DNA of 8,282 nt, taken from the NCBI GenBank assembly GCA_035938395.1, contig DASZGY010000141.1, forward strand, positions 1 to 8,282, given 5' to 3'. A program made the translations under genes and the position numbers. Each line of letters starts with the position of its first letter. The first letter of the stretch is position 1. Below the pieces are notes generated by a model, which saw nothing but the letters and a program-made list of their open reading frames with translations, had not been told where the DNA came from and did not search any database. This document shows, one piece after another, positions 1-6,473 of the stretch. This DNA is from JALZAA01 sp035938395. Its GTDB lineage: Bacteria > Actinomycetota > Acidimicrobiia > IMCC26256 > JACDBD01.

Positions 1-1
1 C

Positions 2-865
2 GGCTCGATGCTGATGCCGACCTGGAACAAGAACGTGCTGGACCGGTCGATCACGCGCGCGTTGCACCGCGCCGACCCGAGTCGCGCCGTCGACCCGCAC
101 TCGGGTGTGCTCCCCGGCCTCGGCGGCCCCGGCACCGACACGCACTTCTACTTTGGTTGGTACCACGGAACGCTCGACGGGCTCGCGCCGGCGTTGCGGG
201 CTGTCCCCCGCCTCGCTCGCTTCGTGACCGAGTTCGGCGCCCAGGCCGTTCCGGAGTCGGCCGAGTTCATGGAGCCCGAGCGGTGGCCGAAGCTCGACTG
301 GGACCGCTTGTTCGCGCATCACGCGTGCCAGAAGCGCGTGTTCGACCGGGTCGTGCCGCCCGCCGACTTCGCGACCTTCGACGACTGGCGCGCCGCGACC
401 CAGGAGTACCAGGCCGCGCTCGTGCAGCTCCAGGTCGAGGACCTGCGTCGGCTCAAGTACGCGCCCACCGGCGGGTTCTGCCATTTCTGCTTCGCCGACG
501 GGCAACCGGCGGTCACGTGGTCGGTGCTCGATCACGAGCGGGGCGAGAAGCTCGGCTACACGGCGTTGCGCGACGCGTGCCGGCCGGTGCTGCCGATGCT
601 CGAGCCGCGCGACGGGCTCGTCCATGTCGCGAGCGAACGTCGTGACGACCTGGCGGGCGCGGTCGTCGAGGTGACCGCCGGCGGCGGCCCGCTCGGCCGG
701 TTCACGGGCGACATCGCCGCCGACGCGGTCACGTACGTCGGGCGCGTCGATCTCGACGGCGCGAAGGAAGCGTGGGTGAGCCTCGAACACCCTGCGATCG
801 GGCGGGTCGAGAACCGCTACCACGACGGCCTGCTCGCTTCGGTCCGGGAGGAAGCCCGGGGCTAG
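2..865 (+). CDS. Glycoside hydrolase family 2 (beta-mannosidase-like), 3' part only
   Basis: The reading frame is open to the left edge, so this is the C-terminal 287 residues of a longer enzyme; the ATG at 8 is probably internal. The visible part looks like the second half of a GH2 TIM barrel. It has a region with WNK and an LDRS/SR segment, then GTDTHFYFGWYHG, then FVTEFGAQAVP, where the Glu (codon 230-232) fits the GH2 catalytic nucleophile in the usual S/TEFG context. FMEPERWPKLDW and a late YAPTGGFCHFCFADGQP segment with TWSVLDH follow, as in beta-mannosidase-like proteins. The last 80 or so residues look like a C-terminal beta-sandwich. The acid/base Glu (usually in an NE motif) would lie upstream of the window. 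GH2 enzymes hydrolyse terminal beta-linked sugars; the substrate cannot be read here. The stop lies 10 bp before sdhC and shares bases with a putative sdhC promoter. Confidence 0.75.
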   Translation, partial: GSMLMPTWNKNVLDRSITRALHRADPSRAVDPHSGVLPGLGGPGTDTHFYFGWYHGTLDGLAPALRAVPRLARFVTEFGAQAVPESAEFMEPERWPKLDWDRLFAHHACQKRVFDRVVPPADFATFDDWRAATQEYQAALVQLQVEDLRRLKYAPTGGFCHFCFADGQPAVTWSVLDHERGEKLGYTALRDACRPVLPMLEPRDGLVHVASERRDDLAGAVVEVTAGGGPLGRFTGDIAADAVTYVGRVDLDGAKEAWVSLEHPAIGRVENRYHDGLLASVREEARG

Positions 866-868
866 CGT
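863..868 (+). promoter_or_regulatory. Putative leaderless -10 box of sdhC (TAGCGT)
   Basis: TAGCGT fits the actinobacterial TAnnnT -10 pattern and ends 7 nt before the GTG at 876, the distance expected if transcription starts on the start codon itself. There is no good Shine-Dalgarno before sdhC, which agrees with a leaderless mRNA. The surrounding 12 bases (GGCTAGCGTCGA) recur at the same distance before the GTG of the oxygenase gene on the other strand. No clear -35 was seen. The first three bases are the TAG stop codon of the upstream GH2 gene. Confidence 0.5.
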
Positions 869-875
869 CGAAGCC

Positions 876-1673
876 GTGGCCCGGACGGAAGAAGAGGTCT
901 CGACCGCCACCCAGCGGGGCGGCGCCGACGACGCCGACCGGCTGGCCACCGACTTCGGGAAGCCCGAGCCGGAGCCGGCCCGGAAGCGCCGCGCTCCCTT
1001 CTTCGTCCAGTTCTACCGCTCGGACATCGGCAAGAAGTGGGTGATGGCCGTCACCGGGATCGTGCTGATGGGCTACGTGTTCGCCCACATGGTCGGGAAC
1101 CTGCACGTCTTCGAGGGCCCGCGCCAGATCGACAACTACGGCGAGTGGCTGCGCAACCTGCTCGACCCGCCGTTCCCGCGCACGATGGCGCTGTGGCTGC
1201 TGCGGGTGACGATCATCGTCGCCCTCGCGCTGCACATCCACGCCGCGTACGCGCTGACCCGCGTCAACTGGCGCGCCCGTCCGCAGCGCTACAAGTCGCA
1301 ACGCGACTACGTGGCAGCGAACTTCGCGTCCCGCACGATGCGCTGGACCGGCATCATCGTCGGCCTGTTCCTCGTGTTCCACATCCTCGACCTCACGTGG
1401 GGAACCGCGAACCCCGGATACGTGCGGGGCGAGGTGTACCGCAACACGGTTGCCACGTTCGAGCGGGTGCCGGTGGCGCTGGCGTACATCGCCGCGTGCA
1501 TCGCGCTCGGCATCCACCTCTTCCACGGCGGGTGGAGCCTGTTCCAGAGCGTGGGCTGGAACAACCCGCGCTTCAACCCGTGGCGCCGGTACTTCGCGGT
1601 CGGCTTCGCGGTCGTCGTGACGGCCGGGTACATCAGCGTGCCCATCGCCGTCCAGGTCGGCTTGGTGAGCTGA
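876..1673 (+). CDS. sdhC: Succinate dehydrogenase/fumarate reductase cytochrome b subunit (b558 family)
   Basis: This 265-residue membrane anchor carries heme b and the quinone site of complex II. After a charged, presumably cytoplasmic N-terminal stretch of about 40 residues comes FYRSDIGKKWVMAVTG, typical of the SdhC b558 family. About five hydrophobic helices follow, near residues 54-76, 105-127, 157-177, 198-218 and 239-261. His71, His120, His169 and His214 sit in the helices at spacings (49, 49, 45) close to the four di-heme ligands of Wolinella fumarate reductase FrdC, so two hemes are likely; this is inference from spacing. The GTG at 876 was chosen because it retains the family start region and has a leaderless-type -10 just upstream; the next in-frame ATG near 1043 would cut into the first helix. 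It is followed by sdhA after 21 bp, as in mycobacterial Sdh1 clusters. Confidence 0.93.
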   Translation: MARTEEEVSTATQRGGADDADRLATDFGKPEPEPARKRRAPFFVQFYRSDIGKKWVMAVTGIVLMGYVFAHMVGNLHVFEGPRQIDNYGEWLRNLLDPPFPRTMALWLLRVTIIVALALHIHAAYALTRVNWRARPQRYKSQRDYVAANFASRTMRWTGIIVGLFLVFHILDLTWGTANPGYVRGEVYRNTVATFERVPVALAYIAACIALGIHLFHGGWSLFQSVGWNNPRFNPWRRYFAVGFAVVVTAGYISVPIAVQVGLVS

Positions 1674-1681
1674 GCGAGTGC

Positions 1682-1688
1682 AGGAGGG
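1682..1688 (+). promoter_or_regulatory. Strong ribosome binding site of sdhA
   Basis: AGGAGGG lies 6 nt before the GTG at 1695. It supports that GTG as the sdhA start, and it is the strongest Shine-Dalgarno in the operon; sdhC has none and sdhB relies on overlap with sdhA. Confidence 0.85.
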
Positions 1689-1694
1689 TGGACC

Positions 1695-3617
1695 GTGATC
1701 GGTGAGCTCGACGCCAGGATCCCCGAGGGGCCCCTCGCCGACAAGTGGGACAACCACCGCTTCCACGAGAAGCTCGTCGCGCCGGCGAACCGGCGGCGGT
1801 TCGATGTCATCGTGGTCGGGACGGGACTCGCCGGTGCTGCTGCGGCCGCCACCCTCGGCGAGCTCGGCTACCGGGTCAAGGTGTTCACGTTCCACGACTC
1901 GCCGCGGCGCGCGCACAGCATCGCCGCGCAAGGCGGAATCAACGCGGCGAAGAACTACAAGAACGACGGCGACAGCATCGACCGGCTCTTCTACGACACG
2001 ATCAAGGGCGGCGACTACCGCTCCCGCGAGGCGAACGTCTATCGACTCGCCCAGATCAGCGTCGAGATCATCGACCAGTGCGTCGCCCAGGGCGTCCCGT
2101 TCGCGCGCGAGTACGGCGGTCTGCTCGACACCCGCTCGTTCGGCGGCGCACAGGTGTCGCGCACGTTCTACGCCCGGGGCCAGACCGGCCAGCAGCTTCT
2201 GCTCGGCGCGTACCAGGCGCTCGCCCGGCAGCTGCACCTCGGGACGGTCGAGCTGCACGACCGCACCGAGCTGCTCGACGTCGTGCTCAAGGACGGCCAC
2301 GCCGTGGGGATCGTCACCCGCGATCTGGTGACGGGCGAGATGCGCTCGCACTCGGCGCACGCCGTGGTGCTCGCCACGGGCGGGTACGGCAACGCCTTCT
2401 ACCTGTCGACGAACGCCAAGAACAGCAACGTGACCGCGATCTGGCGGGCGCACCGACGGGGCGCGCTGATGGCGAACCCGTGCTTCACCCAGATCCACCC
2501 GACGTGCATCCCGGCGAGCGACGAGTTCCAGTCGAAGCTCACGCTCATGAGCGAGTCGCTGCGCAACGACGGCCGCATCTGGGTCCCGAAGCAGATGGAC
2601 GACCCCCGCTCGCCGGACCAGATCCCCGAATCCGAGCGCGACTACTTCCTCGAGCGCCGGTATCCCGCGTTCGGCAACCTCGTGCCCCGCGACGTCGCGT
2701 CGCGGGCGGCGAAGCGCGAGGTCGACTCCGGACGCGGCGTCGGCCCGTTGAAGAACGGCGTGTATCTCGATTTCTCGGAAGCGATGGGCCGGTTGGGCCA
2801 CGACGACATCGAGGAGAAGTACGGCAACCTCTTCCAGATGTACGACCGCATCACGGGCGAGGACCCGTACGTCGTGCCCATGCGCATCTACCCGGCCGTG
2901 CACTACACGATGGGTGGCCTGTGGGTCGACTACAACCTGATGAGCAACGTCCCCGGCCTGTACGTGCTGGGCGAGGCGAACTTCTCCGACCACGGCGCCA
3001 ACCGGCTCGGCGCTAGCGCGCTGATGCAGGGCCTCGCCGACGGGTACTTCGTGCTGCCGAACACGATCACCGACTACCTCGCCGGCCTGCTCGGTGACCC
3101 GCCCGTCCCCGTCACCGATCCCGCGTTCACCACCGTCGAGCGCGAGGTCGACGAGCGGGTGCGAACGCTGCTGGCAGTCAACGGAAGCCGGTCGGTCGAC
3201 TGGTTCCACCGCGAGCTCGGGAAGGTGCTGTGGGACAACTGCGGCATGGAACGCAGCGCCGACAGCCTGAAGAAGGCGCTGGGTGAGATCCCGCCGCTGC
3301 GCCAGGAGTTCCACGCCGACGTGCGCGTGCTGGGCGAGAACGAGACGTTCAACCAGTCGCTCGAGAAGGCCGGACGGGTTGCCGACTTCCTCGAGTTCTC
3401 CGAGCTCATGTGCCTGGACGCACTGCAGCGCGAGGAGAGCTGCGGCGGCCACTTCCGCGTCGAGCACCAGACCGAGGAGGGCGAGGCGCTGCGCGACGAC
3501 GACGACTTCTCCTACGTGGCGGCGTGGGAGTTCGCCGGTGTGGACGAGAAGCCGGCGCTGCACAAAGAGGAGCTCGCCTTCGAGGCGGTCGAGCTCGCGC
3601 AGCGGAGCTACAAGTAA
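1695..3617 (+). CDS. sdhA: Succinate dehydrogenase/fumarate reductase flavoprotein subunit
   Basis: This 640-residue catalytic subunit interconverts succinate and fumarate. A Rossmann FAD motif GTGLAG lies at residues 42-47, after VIVV. The HSIAAQGG segment places His74 as the covalent FAD attachment residue. Substrate-site motifs follow: HPT at 268-270, SESLRNDG at 287-294, PRDVASRA at 331-338 with the likely catalytic Arg332, and HYTMGG at 403-408. FAD is closed off by GEANFSDHGANRLGASAL at 426-443. The length and N-terminal extension match the roughly 640-residue type found in mycobacterial Sdh1 and in Bacteroides/Bacillus-like enzymes rather than the mitochondrial type. Electrons pass to SdhB and then to the SdhC hemes and probably menaquinone; quinone type and reaction direction are inferred, not visible. 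The stop overlaps the sdhB start by one base (TAATG). Confidence 0.97.
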   Translation: MIGELDARIPEGPLADKWDNHRFHEKLVAPANRRRFDVIVVGTGLAGAAAAATLGELGYRVKVFTFHDSPRRAHSIAAQGGINAAKNYKNDGDSIDRLFYDTIKGGDYRSREANVYRLAQISVEIIDQCVAQGVPFAREYGGLLDTRSFGGAQVSRTFYARGQTGQQLLLGAYQALARQLHLGTVELHDRTELLDVVLKDGHAVGIVTRDLVTGEMRSHSAHAVVLATGGYGNAFYLSTNAKNSNVTAIWRAHRRGALMANPCFTQIHPTCIPASDEFQSKLTLMSESLRNDGRIWVPKQMDDPRSPDQIPESERDYFLERRYPAFGNLVPRDVASRAAKREVDSGRGVGPLKNGVYLDFSEAMGRLGHDDIEEKYGNLFQMYDRITGEDPYVVPMRIYPAVHYTMGGLWVDYNLMSNVPGLYVLGEANFSDHGANRLGASALMQGLADGYFVLPNTITDYLAGLLGDPPVPVTDPAFTTVEREVDERVRTLLAVNGSRSVDWFHRELGKVLWDNCGMERSADSLKKALGEIPPLRQEFHADVRVLGENETFNQSLEKAGRVADFLEFSELMCLDALQREESCGGHFRVEHQTEEGEALRDDDDFSYVAAWEFAGVDEKPALHKEELAFEAVELAQRSYK

Positions 3618-4393
3618 TGGCGGCGGCGATGCACGTCCACCTCCGCGTCTGGCGCCAGGCCGGCCCGGACGACGGGGGCCACTTCGAGGACTACGACGTC
3701 GACGACGTGAGCCCCGACATGTCGTTCCTCGAGCTGTTCGACGTGCTCAACGAGCGGCTCATCGCCGAGCGCAAGGAGCCGGTCGCCTTCGACCACGACT
3801 GCCGCGAGGGCATCTGCGGCTCGTGCGCCATGATGATCAACGGGCGCGCCCACGGTCCCGAGCGCGGCACCGCCACCTGCCAGCTGCACATGCGCAAGTT
3901 CAACGACGGCGACTCGATCACCGTCGAGCCGTGGCGGGCCGCGGCGTTCCCGGTCATCCGCGACCTCGTCGTCGACCGCGGCTCGCTCGACCGGATCATC
4001 GAGGCCGGCGGCTACATCACCGCCCCGACCGGCAGTGCCCCGGACGCCAACCTCATCCTCGTGCCGAAGGAGGCCGCCGACGGGTCCATGGACGCGGCCG
4101 CGTGCATCGGGTGCGGAGCGTGCGTCGCCGCGTGTCCGAACGGTGCAGCCCAGCTGTTCACCGCGGCGAAGGTGTCGCACCTCGGCCTGCTCCCGCAGGG
4201 ACAACCGGAGCGGTACCAGCGCGTCGCCGCCATGGTCGACACGATGGAGGAGCTGTTCGGGAGCTGCACCAACCACGGCGAGTGCGAGGCGGCGTGCCCG
4301 AAGGAGATCAGCATCGACTTCATCGCCCTCCTGAACCGCGACTACATCAAGGCGCAGTTCAAGAACCGCAAGCTGTCGGGGCAACGCGTCTGA
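3617..4393 (+). CDS. sdhB: Succinate dehydrogenase/fumarate reductase iron-sulfur subunit
   Basis: This 258-residue protein carries the three Fe-S clusters joining FAD to heme and quinone. The N-terminal ferredoxin domain has Cys62, Cys67, Cys70 and Cys88 for the [2Fe-2S] cluster (CREGICGSC, then TATC). The C-terminal domain has Cys163, Cys166, Cys169 and Cys173 (CIGCGACVAAC) and Cys217, Cys223 and Cys227 (CTNHGECEAAC). By the E. coli pattern, 163/166/169/227 bind [4Fe-4S] and 173/217/223 bind [3Fe-4S]; Cys rather than Asp at the third [2Fe-2S] position is usual for this family. The ATG at 3617 overlaps the sdhA stop, and a GGAG lies about 9 nt upstream, so translational coupling is likely. 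An ATG at 3629 (MHVHLRVW) is an alternative start that would remove four residues. It is the last gene of the plus-strand operon. Confidence 0.96.
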   Translation: MAAAMHVHLRVWRQAGPDDGGHFEDYDVDDVSPDMSFLELFDVLNERLIAERKEPVAFDHDCREGICGSCAMMINGRAHGPERGTATCQLHMRKFNDGDSITVEPWRAAAFPVIRDLVVDRGSLDRIIEAGGYITAPTGSAPDANLILVPKEAADGSMDAAACIGCGACVAACPNGAAQLFTAAKVSHLGLLPQGQPERYQRVAAMVDTMEELFGSCTNHGECEAACPKEISIDFIALLNRDYIKAQFKNRKLSGQRV

Positions 4394-4405
4394 CGCACCC
4401 GCGTT
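4383..4405. repeat. Short inverted repeat at the convergent gene junction
   Basis: AACGCG (4383-4388) and CGCGTT (4400-4405) can pair around an 11-nt loop spanning the sdhB stop and reaching the stop codon of the glycosylase gene. It lies where a bidirectional terminator would be needed, but the stem is only 6 bp and there is no T-run on either strand, so a terminator role is weak inference. Confidence 0.3.
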
Positions 4406-5051
4406 AGGCGCCGAGGTGTTCGGCGACGGCGCGGAGGTCGTCGACGAAGTCCTGGTACTCGACCTCGCGTCGCTCGTCGTCGGCACGCAGGATCGCCGAC
4501 GGGTGGATAGTGGCGGTGCCTTGCACGCCGTCGACCAGCTCGAGGAACTCTCCCCGCTGCCTGGTGACCCGGAACTTGGGTCCGAATACCGCCTGAGCCG
4601 CCGTCGCGCCGAGGCAGCACAAGACCTTCGGCTTCACGACCGCCAGCTCCTGGGTCCACCACTGCCGGCACGCGCCGATCTCCTTGGCGTTCGGCTTCTG
4701 GTGCAGGCGCACCTTCCCCTGGGGCTTCCACTTGAAGTGCTTCACCGCGTTCGTCACGTACACGTTGCCGCGGTCGATCCCGGCCTCGAGGAGGGCCCGG
4801 TCGAGGAGCTTGCCCGCCGGTCCGACGAACGGGTGCCCGGCCTTGTCCTCTTGATCGCCGGGAACCTCACCCATGAGCATCAGGCCGGCGTCCTCGGGCC
4901 CTTCCCCGAACACGGTCTGGGTACCGAGCTTGTACAGGTCGCACGCTTCACACGTCGCGGCTTCGCTTCGCAGGTCGTCGAGCGACTGGCCACCCGCGCT
5001 CAACACTTCCGGCAACATGCTGGGCTGATACCCGGCTTTACGAGGCGGCAT
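4404..5051 (-). CDS. udgX: UdgX-like uracil-DNA glycosylase (family 4-related, Fe-S)
   Basis: This 215-residue protein belongs to the uracil-DNA glycosylase superfamily. The active-site motif GEVPGDQED (61-69) and the following KAGHPFVGPAGKLLD match UdgX, as does NAVKHFKW (101-108). GKVRLHQKP (112-120) corresponds to the UdgX R-loop (KRRIH in Mycobacterium smegmatis), with His117 at the place of the histidine that forms a covalent bond to the DNA after uracil removal. The second motif HPSAILR is at 183-189. Cys34, Cys37, Cys128 and Cys145 or Cys146 are candidate [4Fe-4S] ligands. UdgX proteins excise uracil and remain attached to the abasic site; that this one does so is inferred from the conserved His. 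The start is supported by GGAGGGG just upstream. It lies 19 bp after the oxygenase gene and is probably co-transcribed with it. An ordinary family 4 enzyme is the alternative. Confidence 0.9.
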   Translation of the reverse strand: MPPRKAGYQPSMLPEVLSAGGQSLDDLRSEAATCEACDLYKLGTQTVFGEGPEDAGLMLMGEVPGDQEDKAGHPFVGPAGKLLDRALLEAGIDRGNVYVTNAVKHFKWKPQGKVRLHQKPNAKEIGACRQWWTQELAVVKPKVLCCLGATAAQAVFGPKFRVTRQRGEFLELVDGVQGTATIHPSAILRADDERREVEYQDFVDDLRAVAEHLGA

Positions 5052-5054
5052 ACG

Positions 5055-5061
5055 CCCCTCC
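5055..5061 (-). promoter_or_regulatory. Ribosome binding site of the UdgX-like gene
   Basis: On the minus strand GGAGGGG precedes the ATG at 5051 by 3 nt (about 5 nt counted from the GGAGG core). It supports this start over the internal Met12. Confidence 0.65.
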
Positions 5062-5070
5062 GTTCCCCGG

Positions 5071-6087
5071 TTACGCGGCCACCGGCGGGGGGAAGCGGAT
5101 GTACTCGTCGATGATCATGAGCGCGAGCTCGCGCGACGGCGGCGTGTCGCCCGTGATGCGGCCGCGCCCTCGCAGGTCTTCGACGAGCGTGGCGAGCGTC
5201 GCGTCGAGCGAGAGGTCGTCGGTGTGGGTGCGCCATGCGTCGCGCTCGTCCTCATCCGCGAAGCAGTACGCCTTCCACGAGATCGAGAAGCGCAGCTCGT
5301 CCCACCGGTAGTCGGCGACGGCCTGATCGCCGTCACGGACCGACCAGCGCCCGTCGCCGTCGAACGCCAACTTCATGCCGGGCTTCAGCGCGGGCAGATC
5401 GACGGCGTCGCCGGGCGCGACGCGGTCGACACCGTGGAACACGCTGTCGGTGTCGACGAGGAGCGCGGTGTTGTACGCCACCTTGTGGTACACGGGCGGG
5501 CCGTCGGCGCCGTCGGGGTAGAACGCGAATTCGCCGCCGTCGCAATCGTGGAACCACGCCACGCCGGTCGCGATCGGCATGCGCCAGTCTTCGAACAGGC
5601 CCGAGTGGCGCATGGCGACGAGGAGCCACTGCGGGTGCAGCTTGCGGTTCACGCCCCGGAACTCGGGCACGTCCGTGTGCAGCGCGAGCTCCTGACCCGG
5701 CACCATGAGGTTGGCGAACACGATGGCGGGCTCGATCACGGGGCGGCCGTGGATGTGCCGAGCCGCCTCGACGAAGCCCTCGTGGAAGAGGAACGGCTCG
5801 ATGCCCTCGATGAGCGGCCGGGTGCCGTAGGCGTACTCCTCGCGGAAGTAGTTCGTGCGGGCGGCAAGCACGGAGATGGGTTCGCCGGCCCCGTGCATGC
5901 CGCCCGCTTTCAGGTAGTTGAGAACGGCGTCGTGGCGCTGGGTGAGGCCCTCCCCTATTTCGGGGCCGCCCTCGTTCTCCGCCGAGTACATGCCGTAGCG
6001 GCCGAACCGCTGGCACAGGTCCACCATGCCCTCGGCGTCTGATTCCGAGAACAGGGGATCGAAGAGGACGTACTCGTGGAGGGTCAC
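5071..6087 (-). CDS. Putative 2-oxoglutarate/Fe(II)-dependent oxygenase of unknown substrate
   Basis: This 338-residue soluble protein does not match a named enzyme I recognise. The order of its motifs suggests a double-stranded beta-helix 2OG-Fe(II) oxygenase. LALHTDVPEF gives an HxD pair (His137, Asp139), GGEFAFYP (184-191) looks like a core strand, NTALLVDTDSVFHGVDRV gives the distal His218, and ELRFSISWKAY gives Arg266 in the usual place of the 2-oxoglutarate-binding Arg. The N-terminal 130 residues are of unknown role and include ARTNYFREEYAYGTRP. No signal peptide or membrane helix is visible. The GTG at 6087 was chosen because a TAGCGT -10 box lies 7 nt before it and no Shine-Dalgarno is present. 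It sits between a small barrel protein (17 bp) and the UdgX-like gene (19 bp). The oxygenase class is moderately sure; the substrate is unknown. Confidence 0.65.
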   Translation of the reverse strand: MTLHEYVLFDPLFSESDAEGMVDLCQRFGRYGMYSAENEGGPEIGEGLTQRHDAVLNYLKAGGMHGAGEPISVLAARTNYFREEYAYGTRPLIEGIEPFLFHEGFVEAARHIHGRPVIEPAIVFANLMVPGQELALHTDVPEFRGVNRKLHPQWLLVAMRHSGLFEDWRMPIATGVAWFHDCDGGEFAFYPDGADGPPVYHKVAYNTALLVDTDSVFHGVDRVAPGDAVDLPALKPGMKLAFDGDGRWSVRDGDQAVADYRWDELRFSISWKAYCFADEDERDAWRTHTDDLSLDATLATLVEDLRGRGRITGDTPPSRELALMIIDEYIRFPPPVAA

Positions 6088-6094
6088 GCCATCG

Positions 6095-6100
6095 ACGCTA
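6095..6100 (-). promoter_or_regulatory. Putative leaderless -10 box of the oxygenase gene (TAGCGT)
   Basis: On the minus strand TAGCGT ends exactly 7 nt before the GTG at 6087, inside GGCTAGCGTCGA, which is identical over 12 bases to the sequence before sdhC. The spacing fits transcription starting at the GTG. It would give the oxygenase and UdgX-like genes their own promoter in addition to read-through from the gene upstream. No clear -35 was seen. Confidence 0.5.
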
Positions 6101-6104
6101 GCCG

Positions 6105-6407
6105 TCAGCCGTCTTCGAAGAGGCGCTCGATGTTGAGGTTGTAGAAGGTCGGCGGGCCGTCGGCGAGTTTCATCATCTCGGCCGAGAGTGCCTGCGTCTC
6201 GGGCAGGTCGTTGTTCTTCATGGCCGCCTCGTAGGACGGGAACTCGACGATCGTCATGAACTGACCGGGGTTGTCGCGGTCACTGCAGTCCATGCCTCGA
6301 GCGGTCGTCCGCCTCCCGGCGGTCTGCTCACGGAACTTGTCGACGACCTTCTGCATGTCATCGTGCTTCGACGTCTTGTACTGGATGATCTGGACGAAAC
6401 CTGCCAT
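6105..6407 (-). CDS. Small dimeric alpha/beta-barrel protein (antibiotic monooxygenase/EthD-like)
   Basis: This 100-residue protein begins MAGFVQIIQYKTSKHDD. It has the pattern of the dimeric alpha/beta-barrel fold: a first strand (FVQIIQYKT), a helix (MQKVVDKFREQT), a strand after a turn (GQFMTIVEFPSYEAA), another helix (ALSAEMMKLADG) and a last strand (FYNLNIERLF). The family includes antibiotic biosynthesis monooxygenases and many small proteins of unknown role; no catalytic residue could be assigned, so no reaction is proposed. The ATG at 6407 was preferred over a longer frame starting near 6473 because AGAAGG lies 5 nt upstream and the extension would overlap the end of the preceding gene with non-family-like sequence. 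It follows the gamma-enzyme gene after 49 bp and precedes the oxygenase gene by 17 bp. Confidence 0.75.
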   Translation of the reverse strand: MAGFVQIIQYKTSKHDDMQKVVDKFREQTAGRRTTARGMDCSDRDNPGQFMTIVEFPSYEAAMKNNDLPETQALSAEMMKLADGPPTFYNLNIERLFEDG

Positions 6408-6412
6408 GCCTG

Positions 6413-6418
6413 CCTTCT
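6413..6418 (-). promoter_or_regulatory. Ribosome binding site of the small barrel-protein gene
   Basis: On the minus strand AGAAGG lies 5 nt before the ATG at 6407 and decides this start over the longer open frame. Confidence 0.65.
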
Positions 6419-6442
6419 CTCGTTGATTCGGTGTGGGCCGCC

Positions 6443-6473
6443 AGTATGAGGACCAACTACCCCGACGCGTCAA
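6443..6473 (-). promoter_or_regulatory. Candidate promoter ahead of the small barrel-protein gene
   Basis: On the minus strand TTGACG (6473-6468) and CATACT (6448-6443) are separated by 19 bp and resemble weak -35 and -10 boxes; transcription would start about 30 nt before the ATG at 6407. The -35 overlaps the end of the gamma-enzyme gene and an 18-bp palindrome. The spacing is long and the -10 lacks the leading T, so this is tentative. Confidence 0.3.

Noticed and set aside
729..3563. Open frame of 944 codons on the minus strand, antisense to sdhC and sdhA
   Set aside because: It lies opposite strongly supported sdhC and sdhA. Its translation is low-complexity, rich in Val, Arg, Glu, Asp and His, with no family motif; long antisense frames are expected in high-GC genes.
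4088..4107. Near-palindrome around ACGCGGCCGCGT in sdhB
   Set aside because: It encodes the conserved residues just before and within the first Cys of the [4Fe-4S] motif in GC-rich codons, so coding constraint explains it.
4383..4405. Rho-independent terminator between sdhB and the UdgX-like gene
   Set aside because: The stem is only 6 bp and no T-run follows on either strand; it is kept only as a weak inverted repeat.
5224..6042. Open frame of 272 codons on the plus strand opposite the oxygenase gene
   Set aside because: The minus-strand frame shows ordered oxygenase motifs and a promoter-like sequence at its start; the plus-strand frame shows only biased composition.
6408..6473. Longer start for the small barrel protein at 6473
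   Set aside because: The extra 22 residues overlap the end of the gamma-enzyme gene, and the ATG at 6407 has a well-placed AGAAGG.
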